A DNA stretch of 64,000 nucleotides from Hormiphora californensis (Eukaryota > Ctenophora > Tentaculata > Cydippida > Pleurobrachiidae), in assembly GCA_020137815.1 (NCBI GenBank), contig CM035351.1:4175078-4239077 (forward strand), given 5' to 3'. The notes under the pieces are model-generated. The model ran no database searches and had not been told where the DNA came from. It saw only the letters and a list, made by a program, of their open reading frames with translations. Below are positions 1 through 17,372 of the stretch, one piece after another. Position 1 is the stretch's first letter; each line of letters opens with the position of its first letter. The position numbers and the translations under genes were made by a program.

Positions 1-111
1 TATTTTCCACAGTCCTGTAAAAGAAACCTTCTGTGTAACTCCCCCTCTCTCTCCTGTCTGACGCATGACACTGTGAACAATTCAACTGTCTAACTCTATC
101 ATGTCCAACAG

Positions 112-1477
112 GTGTCTGCAGTACCAGGGAACATCACGGGAATGACATCACTACGACGCCTCGACCTAACCAACAACGACCTTAACTCTCTACCCCCTGA
201 GCTATCTCTAATGGATGGTCTGACGTCCCTTGCAGTGGAGGGAAACCCCCTAAAAACGATCCGGAGAGAGATCATTTCCAAGGGAACAGTGGCCATCAAG
301 GAGTATCTGAAGTGAGTAACATGTTAGATCATCCTACATTCAAATTTCAATATGCATCGTGCCTTTCGAATTACTCCAAAGCAATATTTCGATAGTATCA
401 ATTTATTTTCAACTTCGTATATTCTAACATGTCCCGTACTTTCCTCAGATTAAAATTGGACCCATCGGCTCTGGAAGAGTCAGGTCCCACAATCCCTGAC
501 ATCAAGCCTGACGAGGTTATGATGCAGACCAAAACTATGGAGATGAATGGGAAGTTGGACTTCCCGGCCGAGCTTTGGGACCAGGCCCTAGTTTGTGGTA
601 TTGTCCGGCTGTCCCTACAAGGCTGCTCCCTGGGAAGTGTTCCAGAGCAGGTCTACACACTCCGGGGTACCCTTCAGGAGCTGGAACTGGGCCAAAATAA
701 CATCAGGGAGATTTCACCTGAGATGGGGAAAATGGTGAAATTAAGGAAACTTAACTTGATCAATAACAGTGTTAAGGAACTGCCCCAAGAAATGAGGTAC
801 TTATCTGAAAATATCAAGTTTAAATCGAGGTGTAGAATGATCTGATTTAGCATATTTTGTTCCTTCACTTTCACTATTTACTGGATACGTATCTATTAAC
901 ACTCTCTCTACAGTGGGTTGATAGCGTTAGAGGATTTGAATATGAGTCACAATAAACTGACTGAGATTCCAGAGACAGTCTACAGCATGAAGGCTCTCTG
1001 CTCTCTAATCATGTCCAACAACCAAATAGGAAAGGTTGAGGTGAGTACACGGACTTTGGGGGTGGGACAGGAGTAGGGATAGTGGTACGAGTAGAACTGG
1101 ATATTTAAGTTGTGTTATAGTGGGGGGTGGAGCTATAGATTCTAGAAGGTCTACATTGTTGAGAGTGTATCATATACTAGTGTAACATCAATTAAACATG
1201 CTACAGCATTCTACATATTCATTGCACACTAATAATAGCACACACTAATGTAATGTAATCTCCACTCCAGCCGAGCAAGCTGATAGGCCTGACATCCCTG
1301 GTGTGTATTGATCTCGAGAATAACAATATCGGCCGACTACCCCCTGAGCTATCCCTGATCCCGAACCTCCGGACTCTCCTTGTCATGGGAAACTCCTTCA
1401 AGATTCCACGAGCTGATGTTTTGGCGAGGGGCAGCACAGAAATCATCGCGTGGCTGAAAAACAAAGTGCCCCTTTGA
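112..1477 (+). CDS. LRRC40: LRRC40-like leucine-rich repeat protein, C-terminal part
   Basis: This is the 3' part of a leucine-rich repeat gene whose start lies left of the window. Four exons join in frame: 112-311, 449-796, 914-1040 and 1271-1477, all with GT-AG borders. The protein shows repeated LxxLxLxxNxL units (LDLTNNDLNSLP, LNMSHNKLTEIP, IDLENNNIGRLP). It contains the GNPLKxIRRE-type cap found between the two LRR blocks of LRRC40, and ends with a second cap (MGNSFKIPRADVLARG) followed by EIIAWLKNKVPL and a stop. Both caps and the short tail match the LRRC40 family; Ras-suppressor or SHOC2-like LRR proteins are less likely because they lack the internal cap. Exact function is not established. 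A polyadenylation signal AATAAA lies near 1912. Confidence 0.8.
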
Positions 1478-2471
1478 AGTAAAACTCTAATTTTGTTGTT
1501 ATGATGCTATGTCTATTCATTTTTTAAAGGACTGTGAAGAGTGAGGGAGATATAAATAATGTGTAATTTCTGTAACCCTTCTATCATGGTATTTTGTTAC
1601 ACCCATTTTGTAAAACGAGACCGCTATCATTTCGTGTATCATGAGACAAAGTGTGTGACATGAATGGCAAAAGTTTCTTGCGCGCGGCTCCCATACGGCT
1701 CACAAATGAAGAAAGCATTCAGTTTCAGCACCGCTACTGCGCGTTCACATGGTTGAATGCGGAGGGAAGGAGTGATATGATGCGACCAGCGACAGATAGA
1801 GACCATCTGCATCTCTCTGGATCAAAGCTGCTAGCCATTTCTGTCATCACGTCCCGTATCTTGTCACAGTGTAACTGACGACACGAGAGAAACCTACAAA
1901 CTCACTCAAACAATAAATGTGTACCACTACTACATCTGAGCAGCATCTGAACTCATATGCATTCCATTTCCACTCGCCACTCGGCATCAGATGTTTTGTT
2001 CTCCAGTTGCCAAGTTCCCCGTTTAATCATCCTGATGCTAGGCCTGACCATGGCCAGGCTGGCAGGCTACTAATATTAATTCTTCTCGCTTCTTAGCCAT
2101 CGGGCCATATAACACAGTCTACCTACATCCACACGACTGTGACTCGGACTAATGCTGCAGGCTAGACTCTGACTTTTAAATGCCAATACCACTCAACAGC
2201 TTTTAGAAAATTGGCCTGACAGCCCAACAGTCAACACAGCTTACAAGCCCCGTCAATTTTCAATCAGCATTCGGCAAGAGGATACACAAAATTACCCCGG
2301 TATATATATTCCTACACAGGTAGTTTCTGAAGAGGCCGGAAGCGTAAATTTTAACTGCCTTGCCACGAGAACCATTATTTTGAAAATTAAGCCCCGCCGC
2401 TTCCTGCCCAATTGCATACATTGTTCTCTCTCTCACTCTTTATGTCCTTCTCCCTCGACCCTCACACACTC

Positions 2472-2559
<88 letters not shown>

Positions 2560-2876
2560 CCTACTCCCTAGCTCCTTTGTTTCTCTGCCACCCTCTCTAT
2601 TTTCACCACACAACAAAGCCTCTTTTCTTTACTTTGTTCAATGCAGCTCTCAGCCCGTCACCAGTCGACTAATATGTGTGAACATGAAGTTATAGCCGCA
2701 GCTAGGCAGTAGTTTTCTAGTTTTAGCACTCTAAGGTTCTCATCACTTCTGCACTTGCGGACACAGAGGCTGCTCTTAGTTTAGTTTGATAGTTTAGTCC
2801 ATGTGTTGCAAAGTGCAAACACTGCTATTACTACACGGCTAGCATCTGACAATTGGAGACAATCTCTATACAGTAT
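1478..2876. other. intergenic, with a CT microsatellite
   Basis: No gene is recognisable here. The stretch holds the LRRC40 3' UTR and a perfect (CT)n microsatellite at about 2468-2556. The short open frames across the microsatellite are Ser-Leu repeats without coding character. Confidence 0.6.
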
Positions 2877-3139
2877 GCCCTCTCGCTAACAAACTACAAG
2901 GATCTGTCTTGAGTGTGTTAGTCCTCATTAGTAATTCGCATTATAGCAAAGCAAGGGCCGCCGACCGAGGACATCCCCCTCTGATTAATATCAGTATAGT
3001 ATACTGAGACAGATACTGAGAAGATATTAATCAGAGGGGGATGTCCTCGGTCGGCGGCCCTTGCTTTGCTATAATGCGAATTACTAATGAGGACTAACAC
3101 ACTCAAGACAGATCCTTGTAGTTTGTTAGCGAGAGGGCA
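2877..3139. mobile_element. MITE-like palindrome (about 115-bp arms)
   Basis: The stretch starting TGCCCTCTCGCTAACAAAC returns as its reverse complement, ending at GCGAGAGGGCA near 3139. The arms are almost identical over about 115 bp and the loop is about 30 bp around 2990-3022. It has no coding capacity. The size and near-perfect arms fit a miniature inverted-repeat transposable element. I could not define a convincing target-site duplication. Confidence 0.6.
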
Positions 3140-3164
3140 GCATTTTCACTTTCAGTGACTGGGA

Positions 3165-3190
3165 CAGCGAGCGATAGAGAGATAGAGAGA

Positions 3191-3228
<38 letters not shown>

Positions 3229-3370
3229 AGATAGAGAGAGAGAGAGCAGAGTAGAGAGAGAGAGAGAGATAGCTGAAGAGAGATAGAGATGAGAGCCGCT
3301 CTACGCTCTTCTCTCCTCAGCTATCGCTCGCGACTCATCTCTCGATAGCTATAGCTAGCGAGACTCGATC
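3165..3370. repeat. imperfect GA/CT-rich low-complexity block
   Basis: GA-rich sequence (GAGAGA runs with GATA interruptions) passes into CT-rich sequence that is a partial reverse complement. Similar GA-then-CT blocks occur at about 5900-6130 and 8780-9010. They are either degenerate hairpins or polymerase and assembly artefacts at microsatellites. Confidence 0.5.
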
Positions 3371-4287
3371 CCGATTCCACTCATCATGGGAGCCTGGCCA
3401 CATGGGAGTCCACGCACGACCTCTCCTACCAATGTCTGTGTGTTCAGTGTATCTTGTAGCTTTCTGTTTGTGTGTGGATGTGTGTGGTCATGTGATTTAG
3501 TATTGATTAATTGCAGAGCTTCGACGGAGAACTCTCTCCATGCTTGGGTGTAAGCTTTTTGTAAAGTAATAACATGTGTCTAGTAGTTGTACAATGAAAG
3601 GTGCCGGGTGTGCTTGTAGCGAAAAAACAGACTAGGATATCATGATAGAGATCAAGGGGTTTACTGCAGTACATCGATTTGATAATGATTGGAAATGTAC
3701 CGGCCTGGGAGAGCTAGCGGGAGGGACTGAGAGATCGAGAAAAAAAATAGAGAGGGAGAGAATACAGGGGAGGGAGAAGATGGAGCTGGGATCGACTCTG
3801 CGTTCAATTATACCTTTACTTGCATGTGTGGGTGTACTGCCTCTTGCCCAATGTCCCTCTCTCTTTTACTCCATTTTACTCGTGCTTGCTCTCCTATCCA
3901 TGCTATATCATATAGTCCAATCCGTTTTATCAATTCATCGAAATTCGATGTTTTTCTGGTTCTACCAGCGATTATATTGTTGAGTAAGGGGGAATAAGGG
4001 GGAATAACGATTATACATTGCAACATGTATTTGTCTTTATACCAGCGATTATACATAGTATTTACTATTTTCTTTTTTCCCCTATGAATCTCACCTCATT
4101 TTATTACGCTGCTAGTCCTTGGAATGCCCACGCATTTTGTGTTGTATAGCTCATACTTAACTCATTATTGAGTAGGGGACTAGGAGGTGCTCAGGAGGAT
4201 AATTTAACATTCAATAACCTGATACGTTTTGTTGTTCACTATCTCCGCCCACCACTTACATAATTGTACTGCATACCACTTTGTCCT

Positions 4288-4362
4288 TTCAGAGCATTGG
4301 CCTGACCCTATTCTAAACTCCCCGAACTGCGGTCAGAGCATTGGCCAGACTGCAGTCTCACA
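4288..4362. repeat. short dispersed repeat with two 20-bp direct copies, copy 1
   Basis: The motif TCAGAGCATTGGCCTGAC occurs twice, about 45 bp apart. The same arrangement recurs at 5660-5740 and, inverted, at 19702-19786. The sequence between the motifs is partly conserved as well (GAACTGTGGTCAGAG before the second motif). This copy is the most diverged. Confidence 0.6.
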
Positions 4363-4546
4363 TAGGACTGTCAGCTCTCACGTTGGCCCTGCAAAACTTT
4401 CTTCTTGATTTCCCATCTGGCGAGACCCCGTTTTATTTCTCAGTGCAGATCGGGTCGGCACCGCCAGACGGTTTATTTCTAAGGCCCACCTAGGCTTTCA
4501 ATCATTGTTCTACATAAACTAACACTTTTCGTTCCATTAGTACACA

Positions 4547-4759
4547 ATGACATCCCAGATTCTACTCCCATCCGTTCTCACTCTGGTTTGTGCCGAGACT
4601 ATAGATCCTGAAGCCCGAGAAAAGAACAGGGATATGCTACACGCATTTCTCCGAGAGCCGCCCTACATAATCCTGATGGTTATGTTTGGCCTTATCTTCT
4701 TTATCATGTGGTTCGTTGCAGACCTCCCACCTCACGAGGCCAAGAAGAACAAGAAATGA
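4547..4759 (+). CDS. small single-pass membrane protein, 70 aa
   Basis: A complete 70-residue reading frame. A weak hydrophobic stretch (ILLPSVLTLVCA) at the N-terminus is followed by an acidic-basic segment (about 18-36). One strong transmembrane helix follows (YIILMVMFGLIFFIMWFVA, about 39-58), then a short lysine-rich tail ending KKNKK. The tail looks like a cytosolic di-lysine ER-retrieval signal. The ATG lies six bases after a CCATTAG acceptor-like site, so a 5' UTR intron or trans-splicing is possible. I do not recognise the family; it resembles the SMIM class of small integral membrane proteins only in architecture. Codon use and the complete frame between plausible UTRs argue that it is real. 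Confidence 0.55.
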   Translation: MTSQILLPSVLTLVCAETIDPEAREKNRDMLHAFLREPPYIILMVMFGLIFFIMWFVADLPPHEAKKNKK

Positions 4760-5413
4760 AGAGGGGACCTCTCGAGGGGGAATTAAAGTGGGTACCCGCT
4801 TCTTGGTGCGAGATTTGATTGTTATGGTGACAAGGTCAGTCAAGCTGTCGAGGCAATGGAAGAGATCCGAGTCCAGCCACTACCAGAAGACAGCTAGGAA
4901 AATATGTGACAATGTGTGACGTTTGTGAACTTCTTTATTTGATTTTAATTCTGAATTGCAGATGTTTATTTCACTTCGCTGTAATTACTGTTCAGTGTTC
5001 ACATCTAGAGGTAAATAATGCGAGGCATGGCCTACTGTTCACATGCTACCATTAGAAACTAGCACCTGTTTGTACAACACGGCGCGTTACGTCAGGGAAG
5101 TATGCCCTGTTTTCTACATGTTCTACATGTCCTCTCTGTCAGGCCAATTCTGTGACAGTGTTCTCTCCTTCTTTTAAAAAGCTTCTCCCGACTCACGAGA
5201 CCCTTTTGAACTGTCAATACACACAGTCAGTACGCTCAGTACGGAGATAAGCGGCCATGAAAGTCACATACTGTTCGGAAAAAGCAAGCTGTGGTGAAGC
5301 GTGCAAGATGGTATTGTCTCCATAGCAACGGTCTCTTTACCTCATTTAAACGCACACATTTCACTCAAACTTCTGTTGTTTGCTGCTGCTTCACGTTCTC
5401 TAAACACACAACT

Positions 5414-6037
5414 ATGTCGGAAGAGGCTTCCACCCCACCCTCTGGAGATCCTTCAATACCGGATAACCTGAACGAGCTCTCGGAGCTGTCCCTAATCCTG
5501 CGATCTAATGTGTTTCCCGGGTCGTCCCACTCCAGTAGTGACTGGCACTCTGAGGTGAAAAGTGTTTATCCTGATCATCAGATCTCACCACAAGCCGAGG
5601 TGGGCATCTATATGAAACCTAGGAAGGACTACAGAAGAAAGGTAAGAATTTCTGAAACAGTCTGTCAGAGCATTGGCCTGACCCATTCTCGTTTCTTTCA
5701 AGAGAGAACTGTGGTCAGAGCATTGGCCTGACGAGTTTTCGTCTAGTTCTATAATGGAGCATACAGTTGCAGTGTGCCATGTAATTGTGCTTGTGAGTCG
5801 GTCACTTTTCCAATTGCATCTGAGAATTGAGTGTTCCGAAGGAGATGATTAATTAAGAATGAGAATATGTCACAGAACAGGATAGAAAGAATGAGTGAGC
5901 GAGAATGAGAGAGAGAGAGAGAGGGAGAGAGAGAGAGAGAGATGAGAGAGAGAGCGAGATAGAGATATAATGCTTCGCCTCTCTTCAGTATCGCTAGTAT
6001 CTGTCTATCATCTCCTCTCTCTCTCGCTCTCTATCTA

Positions 6038-6068
<31 letters not shown>

Positions 6069-6610
6069 TCTCTCTGCTCTCTCTCTCTCTCTCTCTCTCT
6101 TCTCGATCTCTCTCTCTCTCTCTTTCACGAGCTTCTAACTGAAGAGCATGTGTGTCCCGTTGCTTCCGTGTTACTAAGAAAATAGCTGCAGTTTTTTACC
6201 GTACACTCGTTAGTTGAACACACGAACGCTCCCACCCACTCACATGGGCGCTACTTCTACTGGGATGTGGGCACATTGCCCTACTATACCACAGTCCTCA
6301 ACTATCGAGTATTGGAGTGTAAAACCGCAATTTACAACTACTCTGAAATATTTGGGACCGGTTTTGTGTGTGTGAGACTGTGGCGAAAGCCTCAGGATAC
6401 ACATTTAGGCCAAGCGTAACCAGAGCTAGACTACAATTTCTTCTACCCAGAACACCAATTTCAACATCTTTCTCACTTTCAGATACCAAAACTAAATTTT
6501 CAATTTCTCAGGTGCACCAATACTCAAGGTGGATGGAGAAAGATATTGAAACGAAGAACCTGGCCAGACAGTGGAACGCCCATGTAGCTGAAAATTCTGC
6601 TAAAAAGTGA
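5414..6610 (+). CDS. hypothetical protein, two exons, about 108 aa
   Basis: Exon 1 runs 5414-5641 and ends in AAG before GTAAGAATT. Exon 2 runs 6512-6610 after TTTCTCAG. The joint is phase 0, and the product starts MSEEASTPPSGD and ends NAHVAENSAKK. The N-terminal half is Ser/Pro-rich and acidic; the C-terminal half is charged and probably helical (RWMEKDIETKNLARQW). There are no membrane segments. AATAAA lies about 38 bp after the stop. The intron contains copy 2 of the 20-bp-pair repeat and a GA/CT block. I do not recognise the family. An additional exon inside the intron cannot be excluded. Confidence 0.5.
5660..5740. repeat. short dispersed repeat with two 20-bp direct copies, copy 2
   Basis: Located just inside the intron of the gene at 5414-6610. 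Both copies of TCAGAGCATTGGCCTGAC are intact and are separated by a spacer containing TTTCTTTCAAGAGAGAACTG. That spacer is shared with the inverted copy near 19702-19786. Confidence 0.65.
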
Positions 6611-7331
6611 TTTGAAACCCGAGAAACAAAGAATTTTTATAGTGTCAAATAAATCAATACGAGAAACATTGACTTGTCCAGACTCTCAAAATACAGTACA
6701 ACCGGTTGTTAACCTCAATTTACCGGACAGATAAACTTCCCCCAAGTTAGGATAATAATGATATTGATATTTTACTGAGTCCGGTAAATCGAGGTTTGAC
6801 TGCTCAAGAGAAAGATACACACACACACACACATACTCAGTGGAGGTATAATGAGAGTTGTAAAAAAAGTGTTTTCAACAATAAGTTACTAGCACCTACG
6901 TCACCCTAACAATTGTTCAACATGCCACCGGGCAATTCTAATAACACACACTTCACAAGACCTAACCAACTTTGGGGAAACTAATATTTCTCGTTACAAT
7001 GAGGCTACAATAATAACATGACACCTAAACATACACAAACACATGGAAAATAATTAATTCCACAAACACGCACAACACAGCAACACGCACATCACAGCTC
7101 AGGAAATCTTGCTCCTTCATAAAAATAATACGCGCGGTTCACTTCCATAACACATCTCACAGCGGTGTATCTCAAATACACATCCTGCATGAAATATCGG
7201 CCAGTTGATTATTGATCAGCATTTTCTTATCACAAAATAATATTATTCGCTCTGGCTCCTATATCTTGTAGAAACAAAGAGGGCCGATATATCTCAGCTC
7301 AGTTAATTTCAGTGTCTATCCCACCTTACTC
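6611..7331. other. intergenic, nothing recognised
   Basis: AT-rich sequence between convergent genes. It holds the 3' UTR of the upstream gene and a short CA run near 6814. I see no open reading frame or RNA gene that I can support. Confidence 0.5.
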
Positions 7332-12873
<5,542 letters not shown>

Positions 12874-13821
12874 GCTAACCTGAAGTATTGGTAGTGGTGT
12901 TATAGTACTTGTTAAACAGGATTGGTGACACAATAGAACCTGGTTATATACATGTGACACAAAAAGACCTGGTTAGGCATGTGTTACTAACAAGTTATTT
13001 GAGTCGCCTGACACTGTGTCCGTGCTACGATTCAACAAGTTGTAGCAAAGATTAACTAGCATTCTTTTTAAAAGTGGTGAAACATTACAGTGATCTAACA
13101 GCTGAGGAGATAAGACGTAGTATGACGTAACAAATCTAGCACATAGGAAGCCAGCGGCCACCACGTATTCGTCTAACTCTAACATGTCTAAGATAACTGT
13201 AAACTGGTAAACGCAACTCATTTCAATTGGGGGATTCATTTTAATAAGAATAGCTGCTTATAGACACCTCCATATTAGGTACCGGAAGCATTAGCAACAA
13301 CTAGTTGTCCCAAAAAAGAAGTTCTTTAAAAATAAATTCAGTGTGGCATCAGATAGACCTGAGAACGTTTGTTAATTCCGTACAAAATTAGTAATGAACA
13401 AGGATATAACTAATGGACACATAATGGACACGTAATGATTTGATTTGAAATAGGATAAAAATCAATATACACACGGCCTATTATCAGGGTGTGAACTGCA
13501 TGTCGTGTTTGCTAGTCGCGAGCGCGCTTGCGAGACAAGCAAACACGTCAAGGTTCATTAACAAGCATGCTGCTCAGTTATTTTAGATTTAATACACAAT
13601 GTAAGGATACCATGTAATAGGTGAGACTCTTGCCATCACCCTCGTTCAAGTCCCGTGAAAAACGGAGCAGTACACGCAAACTGATGCCCATTTTCCTCGC
13701 GTGACCCCGATTCAGCAGTTTGAGACACCAACTCTTTAGGGGGCCATATCTCAGGAACCAGACAAGATAGGAAAAATCGCCGTCTAACGAGGCGTACAGT
13801 TTTTAATCTAGTTTACCACTG

Positions 13822-13976
13822 TAAAGTCGGATTTTTTGAAGTTGTCACCCCCCTTTTCGTGCGCGGAAAGTTTTTGCGCGTCACATCACATGTTAACGTG
13901 TGGTGTGCGCGTCAAAATTGATAAATTTCACATGCGCGGTCATTTTGGGGTGACAACTTCAAAAAATCCGACTTTA
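13822..13976. mobile_element. 151-bp MITE nested in the left arm, TA target site
   Basis: The insert 13824-13974 has inverted ends of about 30 bp (AAGTCGGATTTTTTGAAGTT) and is flanked by TA on both sides. The right arm at about 17030 keeps the uninterrupted site CCACTGTACCGGCC (seen in reverse complement). This shows the insertion happened after the arms were formed. A TA duplication fits Tc1/mariner-type mobilisation. Confidence 0.85.
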
Positions 13977-14194
13977 CCGGCCGTTTCACTCTCCGACCTA
14001 AAACAAAAATCGCAACCCCACAAAACTTCAAAATAATGAAATTCGCATCTCGCATGTCGTGTTGCATGTCGTGTTGCATGTCGTGTCATGTTATTGACGC
14101 GCTCGCGTTCAACTCTCACACAGCAGCTGCAGAACATGGCGGGAAACATCGAGGAGTAGAGAGAGGGTCGGTGCCGAATCAAATATTTCTTGAT

Positions 14195-15715
14195 CTTGAT
14201 CTACTCCATCTCTCAGCTATCCTACCCCTCATCAACTCGATCTCTCAGCTACCCTACCCCTCATCTACTCCATCTTTCAGCTACCCTACCCCTCATCTAC
14301 TCCATCTTTCAGCTACCCTACCCCTTATCTAGTCCATCTCTCAGCTACCCTACTCCTCATCTACTCCATCTCTCAGCTTCCCTATTAGGGAAGCATAGAG
14401 ATGGAAACGATTAGGGGTAGGGAATCCCTATCGATAATCGTTTCCATCTCTATGCTTCCCTAGCCCTCATCAACTCCATCTTTCAGCTACCCTACCCCTA
14501 ATCTAGTCCATCTCTCCGCTACCCTACTCCTCATCTACTCCATCTCTCAGCTACCCTACCTCCCATTTACTCCATCTCTCAGCTACCCTACCTCCCATTT
14601 ACTCCATCTCTCAACTTCCCTACCTCCCATTTACTCCATCTCTCAGCTTACCTACCTCCCATTTACTCCATATCTCAGCTTCCCTACCTGCCATTTACTC
14701 CATCTCTCAGATACCCTACCTCCCATTTACTCCATCTCTCAGCTTACCTACCTAAACCTTCCATTTACTCCATCTCTCAGCTTCCCTACCTCCCATTTAC
14801 TCCATCCCTCAGCTACCCTACCTCCCATTTGATCCATCTCTCAGCTTCCCTACCTCCCATTTACTCCATCTCTCAGCTTCCCTACCTCCCATTTACTCCG
14901 TCCCTCAGCTTCCCTACCTCCCATTTACTCCATCTCTCAGCTACCCTACCACCCATTTACTCCATCTCTCAGCTTTCCTACCTCCCATTTACTCCATATC
15001 TCAGCTTCCCTACCTGCCATTTACTCCATCTCTCAGATACCCTACCTCCCATTTACTCCATCTCTCAGCTTCCCTACCTCCCATTTACTCCATCTCTCAG
15101 CTACCCTACCTCCCATTTACTCCATTTCTCAGCTTCCCTACCTCTCATTTACTCCATCTCTCAGCTACCCTACCTCCCATTTACTCCACCTCTCAGCTTC
15201 CCTACCTCCCATTTACTCCATCTCTCAGCTACCCTACCTCCCATTTACTCCATCTCTCAGCTTCCCTACCTCCCATTTACTCCATCTCTCAGCTACCTTA
15301 CCTTCCATTTACTCCATCTCTCAGCTTCCCTACCTCCCATTTACTCCATCTCTCAGCTACCCTACCTCCCATTTACTCCATCTCTCAGCTTCCCTACCTC
15401 CCATTTACTCCATCTCTCAGCTACCCTACCTCCCATTTACTCCATCTCTCAGCTACCCTACCTCCCATTTACTCCATCTCTCAGCTTCCCTACCTCCCCT
15501 TTACTCCATCCCTCAGCTTCCCTACCTCCCATTTACTCCATCTCTCAACTTCCCTACCTCCCATTTACTCCATCTCTCAGCTACCCTACCTCCCATTTGA
15601 TCCATCTCTCAGCTTTCCTACCTCCCATTTACTCCATCTCTCAGCTTCCCTACCTCCCATTTACTCCATCTCTCAGCTTCCCTACCTCCCATTTACTCCA
15701 TCTCTCAGGGGTAGG
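14195..15715. repeat. 32-bp minisatellite, left array
   Basis: About 1.5 kb of 32-bp units containing CTCCATCTCTCAGCT, alternating between TTCCCTACC and ACCCTACC variants. The outer units (14195-14530) are a diverged subtype with CCCTCATCTA instead of TCCCATTTA. A small palindrome interrupts them at about 14390-14460. The 299-codon open frame across the array arises from the repeat and is not a gene. Confidence 0.9.
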
Positions 15716-15727
15716 AATGTTAGGATA

Positions 15728-16810
15728 AATGAGAGATGGAGTAAATGGGAGGTAGGGAAGCTGAGAGATGGAGTAAATGGGAGGTAGGGAAGCTGAGAGA
15801 TGGAGTAAATGGGAGGTAGGGAAGGTAAGCGATGGAGTAAATGGGAGGTAGGGAAGCTGAAAGATGGAGTATATGGGAGGTAGGGAAGCTGAGAGATGGA
15901 TCAAATGGGAGGTAGGGTAGCTGAGAGATGGAGTAAATGGGAGGTAGGGAAGTTGAGAGATGGAGTAAATGGGAGGTAGGGAAGCTGAGGGATGGAGTAA
16001 AGGGGAGGTAGGGAAGCTGAGAGATGGAGTAAATGGGAGGTAGGGAAGCTGAGAGATGGAGTAAATGGGTGGTAGGGTAGCTGAGAGATGGAGTGAATGG
16101 GAGGTAGGGTAGCTGAGAGATGGAGTAAATGGGAGGCAGGGATGGAGTAAATGGGAGGTAGGGAAGCTGAGGGATGGAGTAAATGGGAGGTAGGGAAGCT
16201 GAGAGATGGAGTAAATGGGAGGTAGGGAAGCTGAGAGATGGAGTAAATGGGAGGTAGGTAAGCTGAGAGATGGAGTAAATGGGAGGTAGGGTATCTGAAA
16301 GATGGAGTAAATGGCAGGTAGGGAAGCTGAGATATGGAGTAAATGGGAGGTAGGTAAGCTGAGAGATGGAGTAAATGGGAGGTAGGGAAGCTGAGAGATG
16401 GAGTAAATGGGAGGTAGGGTAGCTGAGAGATGGAGTAAATGGGAGGTAGGGTAGCTGAGAGATGGAGTAGATGAGGAGTAGGGTAGCGGAGAGATGGACT
16501 AGATTAGGGGTAGGGTAGCTGAAAGATGGAGTTGATGAGGGCTAGGGAAGCATAGAGATGGAAACGATTATCGATAGGGATTCCCTACCCCTAATCGTTT
16601 CCATCTCTATGCTTCCCTAATAGGGAAGCTGAGAGATGGAGTAGATGAGGAGTAGGGTAGCTGAGAGATGGACTAGATAAGGGGTAGGGTAGCTGAAAGA
16701 TGGAGTAGATGAGGGGTAGGGTAGCTGAAAGATGGAGTAGATGAGGGGTAGGGTAGCTGAGAGATCGAGTTGATGAGGGGTAGGATAGCTGAGAGATGGA
16801 GTAGATCAAG
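15728..16810. repeat. 32-bp minisatellite, right array (inverted)
   Basis: About 1.1 kb of the same units in reverse orientation (AGCTGAGAGATGGAG core), with fewer copies than the left array. The diverged outer subtype and the small palindrome are conserved at about 16490-16810. Confidence 0.9.
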
Positions 16811-17372
16811 ATCAAGAAATATTTGATTCGGCACCGACCCTCTCTCTACTCCTCGATGTTTCCCGCCATGTTCTGCAGCTGCTGTGTGAGAGTTGAACGC
16901 GAGCGCGTCAATAACATGACACGACATGCAACACGACATGCAACACGACATGCGAGATGCGAATTTCATTATTTTGAAGTTTTGTGGGGTTGCGATTTTT
17001 GTTTTAGGTCGGAGAGTGAAACGGCCGGTACAGTGGTAAACTAGATTAAAAACTGTACGCCTCGTTAGACGGCGATTTTTCCTATCTTGTCTGGTTCCTG
17101 AGATATGGCCCCCTAAAGAGTTGGTGTCTCAAACTGCTGAATCGGGGTCACGCGAGGAAAATGGGCATCAGTTTGCGTGTACTGCTCCGTTTTTCACGGG
17201 ACTTGAACGAGGGTGATGGCAAGAGTCTCACCTATTACATGGTATCCTTACATTGTGTATTAAATCTAAAATAACTGAGCAGCATGCTTGTTAATGAACC
17301 TTGACGTGTTTGCTTGTCTCGCAAGCGCGCTCGCGACTAGCAAACACGACATGCAGTTCACACCCTGATTAT

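Larger units (their letters stand above)
13480..17372. mobile_element. foldback-like inverted-repeat element with internal minisatellites
   Basis: A 3.9-kb element (13485-17367) flanked by the 5-bp direct repeat ATTAT (13480-13484 and 17368-17372). Both termini read CAGGGTGTGAACTGCATG inward. The two arms (about 2.2 and 1.65 kb) are near-identical inverted copies. Each has about 570 bp of unique outer sequence followed by a long 32-bp tandem array, and the arrays meet head to head at about 15712-15728. The left arm is longer because its array has more units and because it carries an extra 151-bp insertion. There is no transposase, so it would be non-autonomous. The architecture matches Drosophila foldback elements, whose inverted repeats also contain tandem arrays. 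The superfamily is not assigned. Confidence 0.85.

Noticed and set aside
3642-3983. 113-codon + frame with a hydrophobic C-terminal part
   Set aside because: Low-complexity charged start, no supporting UTR or splice features, no recognised family.
12973-13239. 88-codon minus-strand frame upstream of glypican
   Set aside because: No recognisable domain, splice context or codon signal; probably chance.
14829-15728. 299-codon open frame rich in Ser, Pro, Leu
   Set aside because: It is a read-through of the 32-bp minisatellite. The mirrored array gives the same peptide on the other strand.
14195-16810. Regular 32-bp repeats resembling a CRISPR array
   Set aside because: Units are contiguous with no unique spacers, the locus is eukaryotic, and there are no cas genes.
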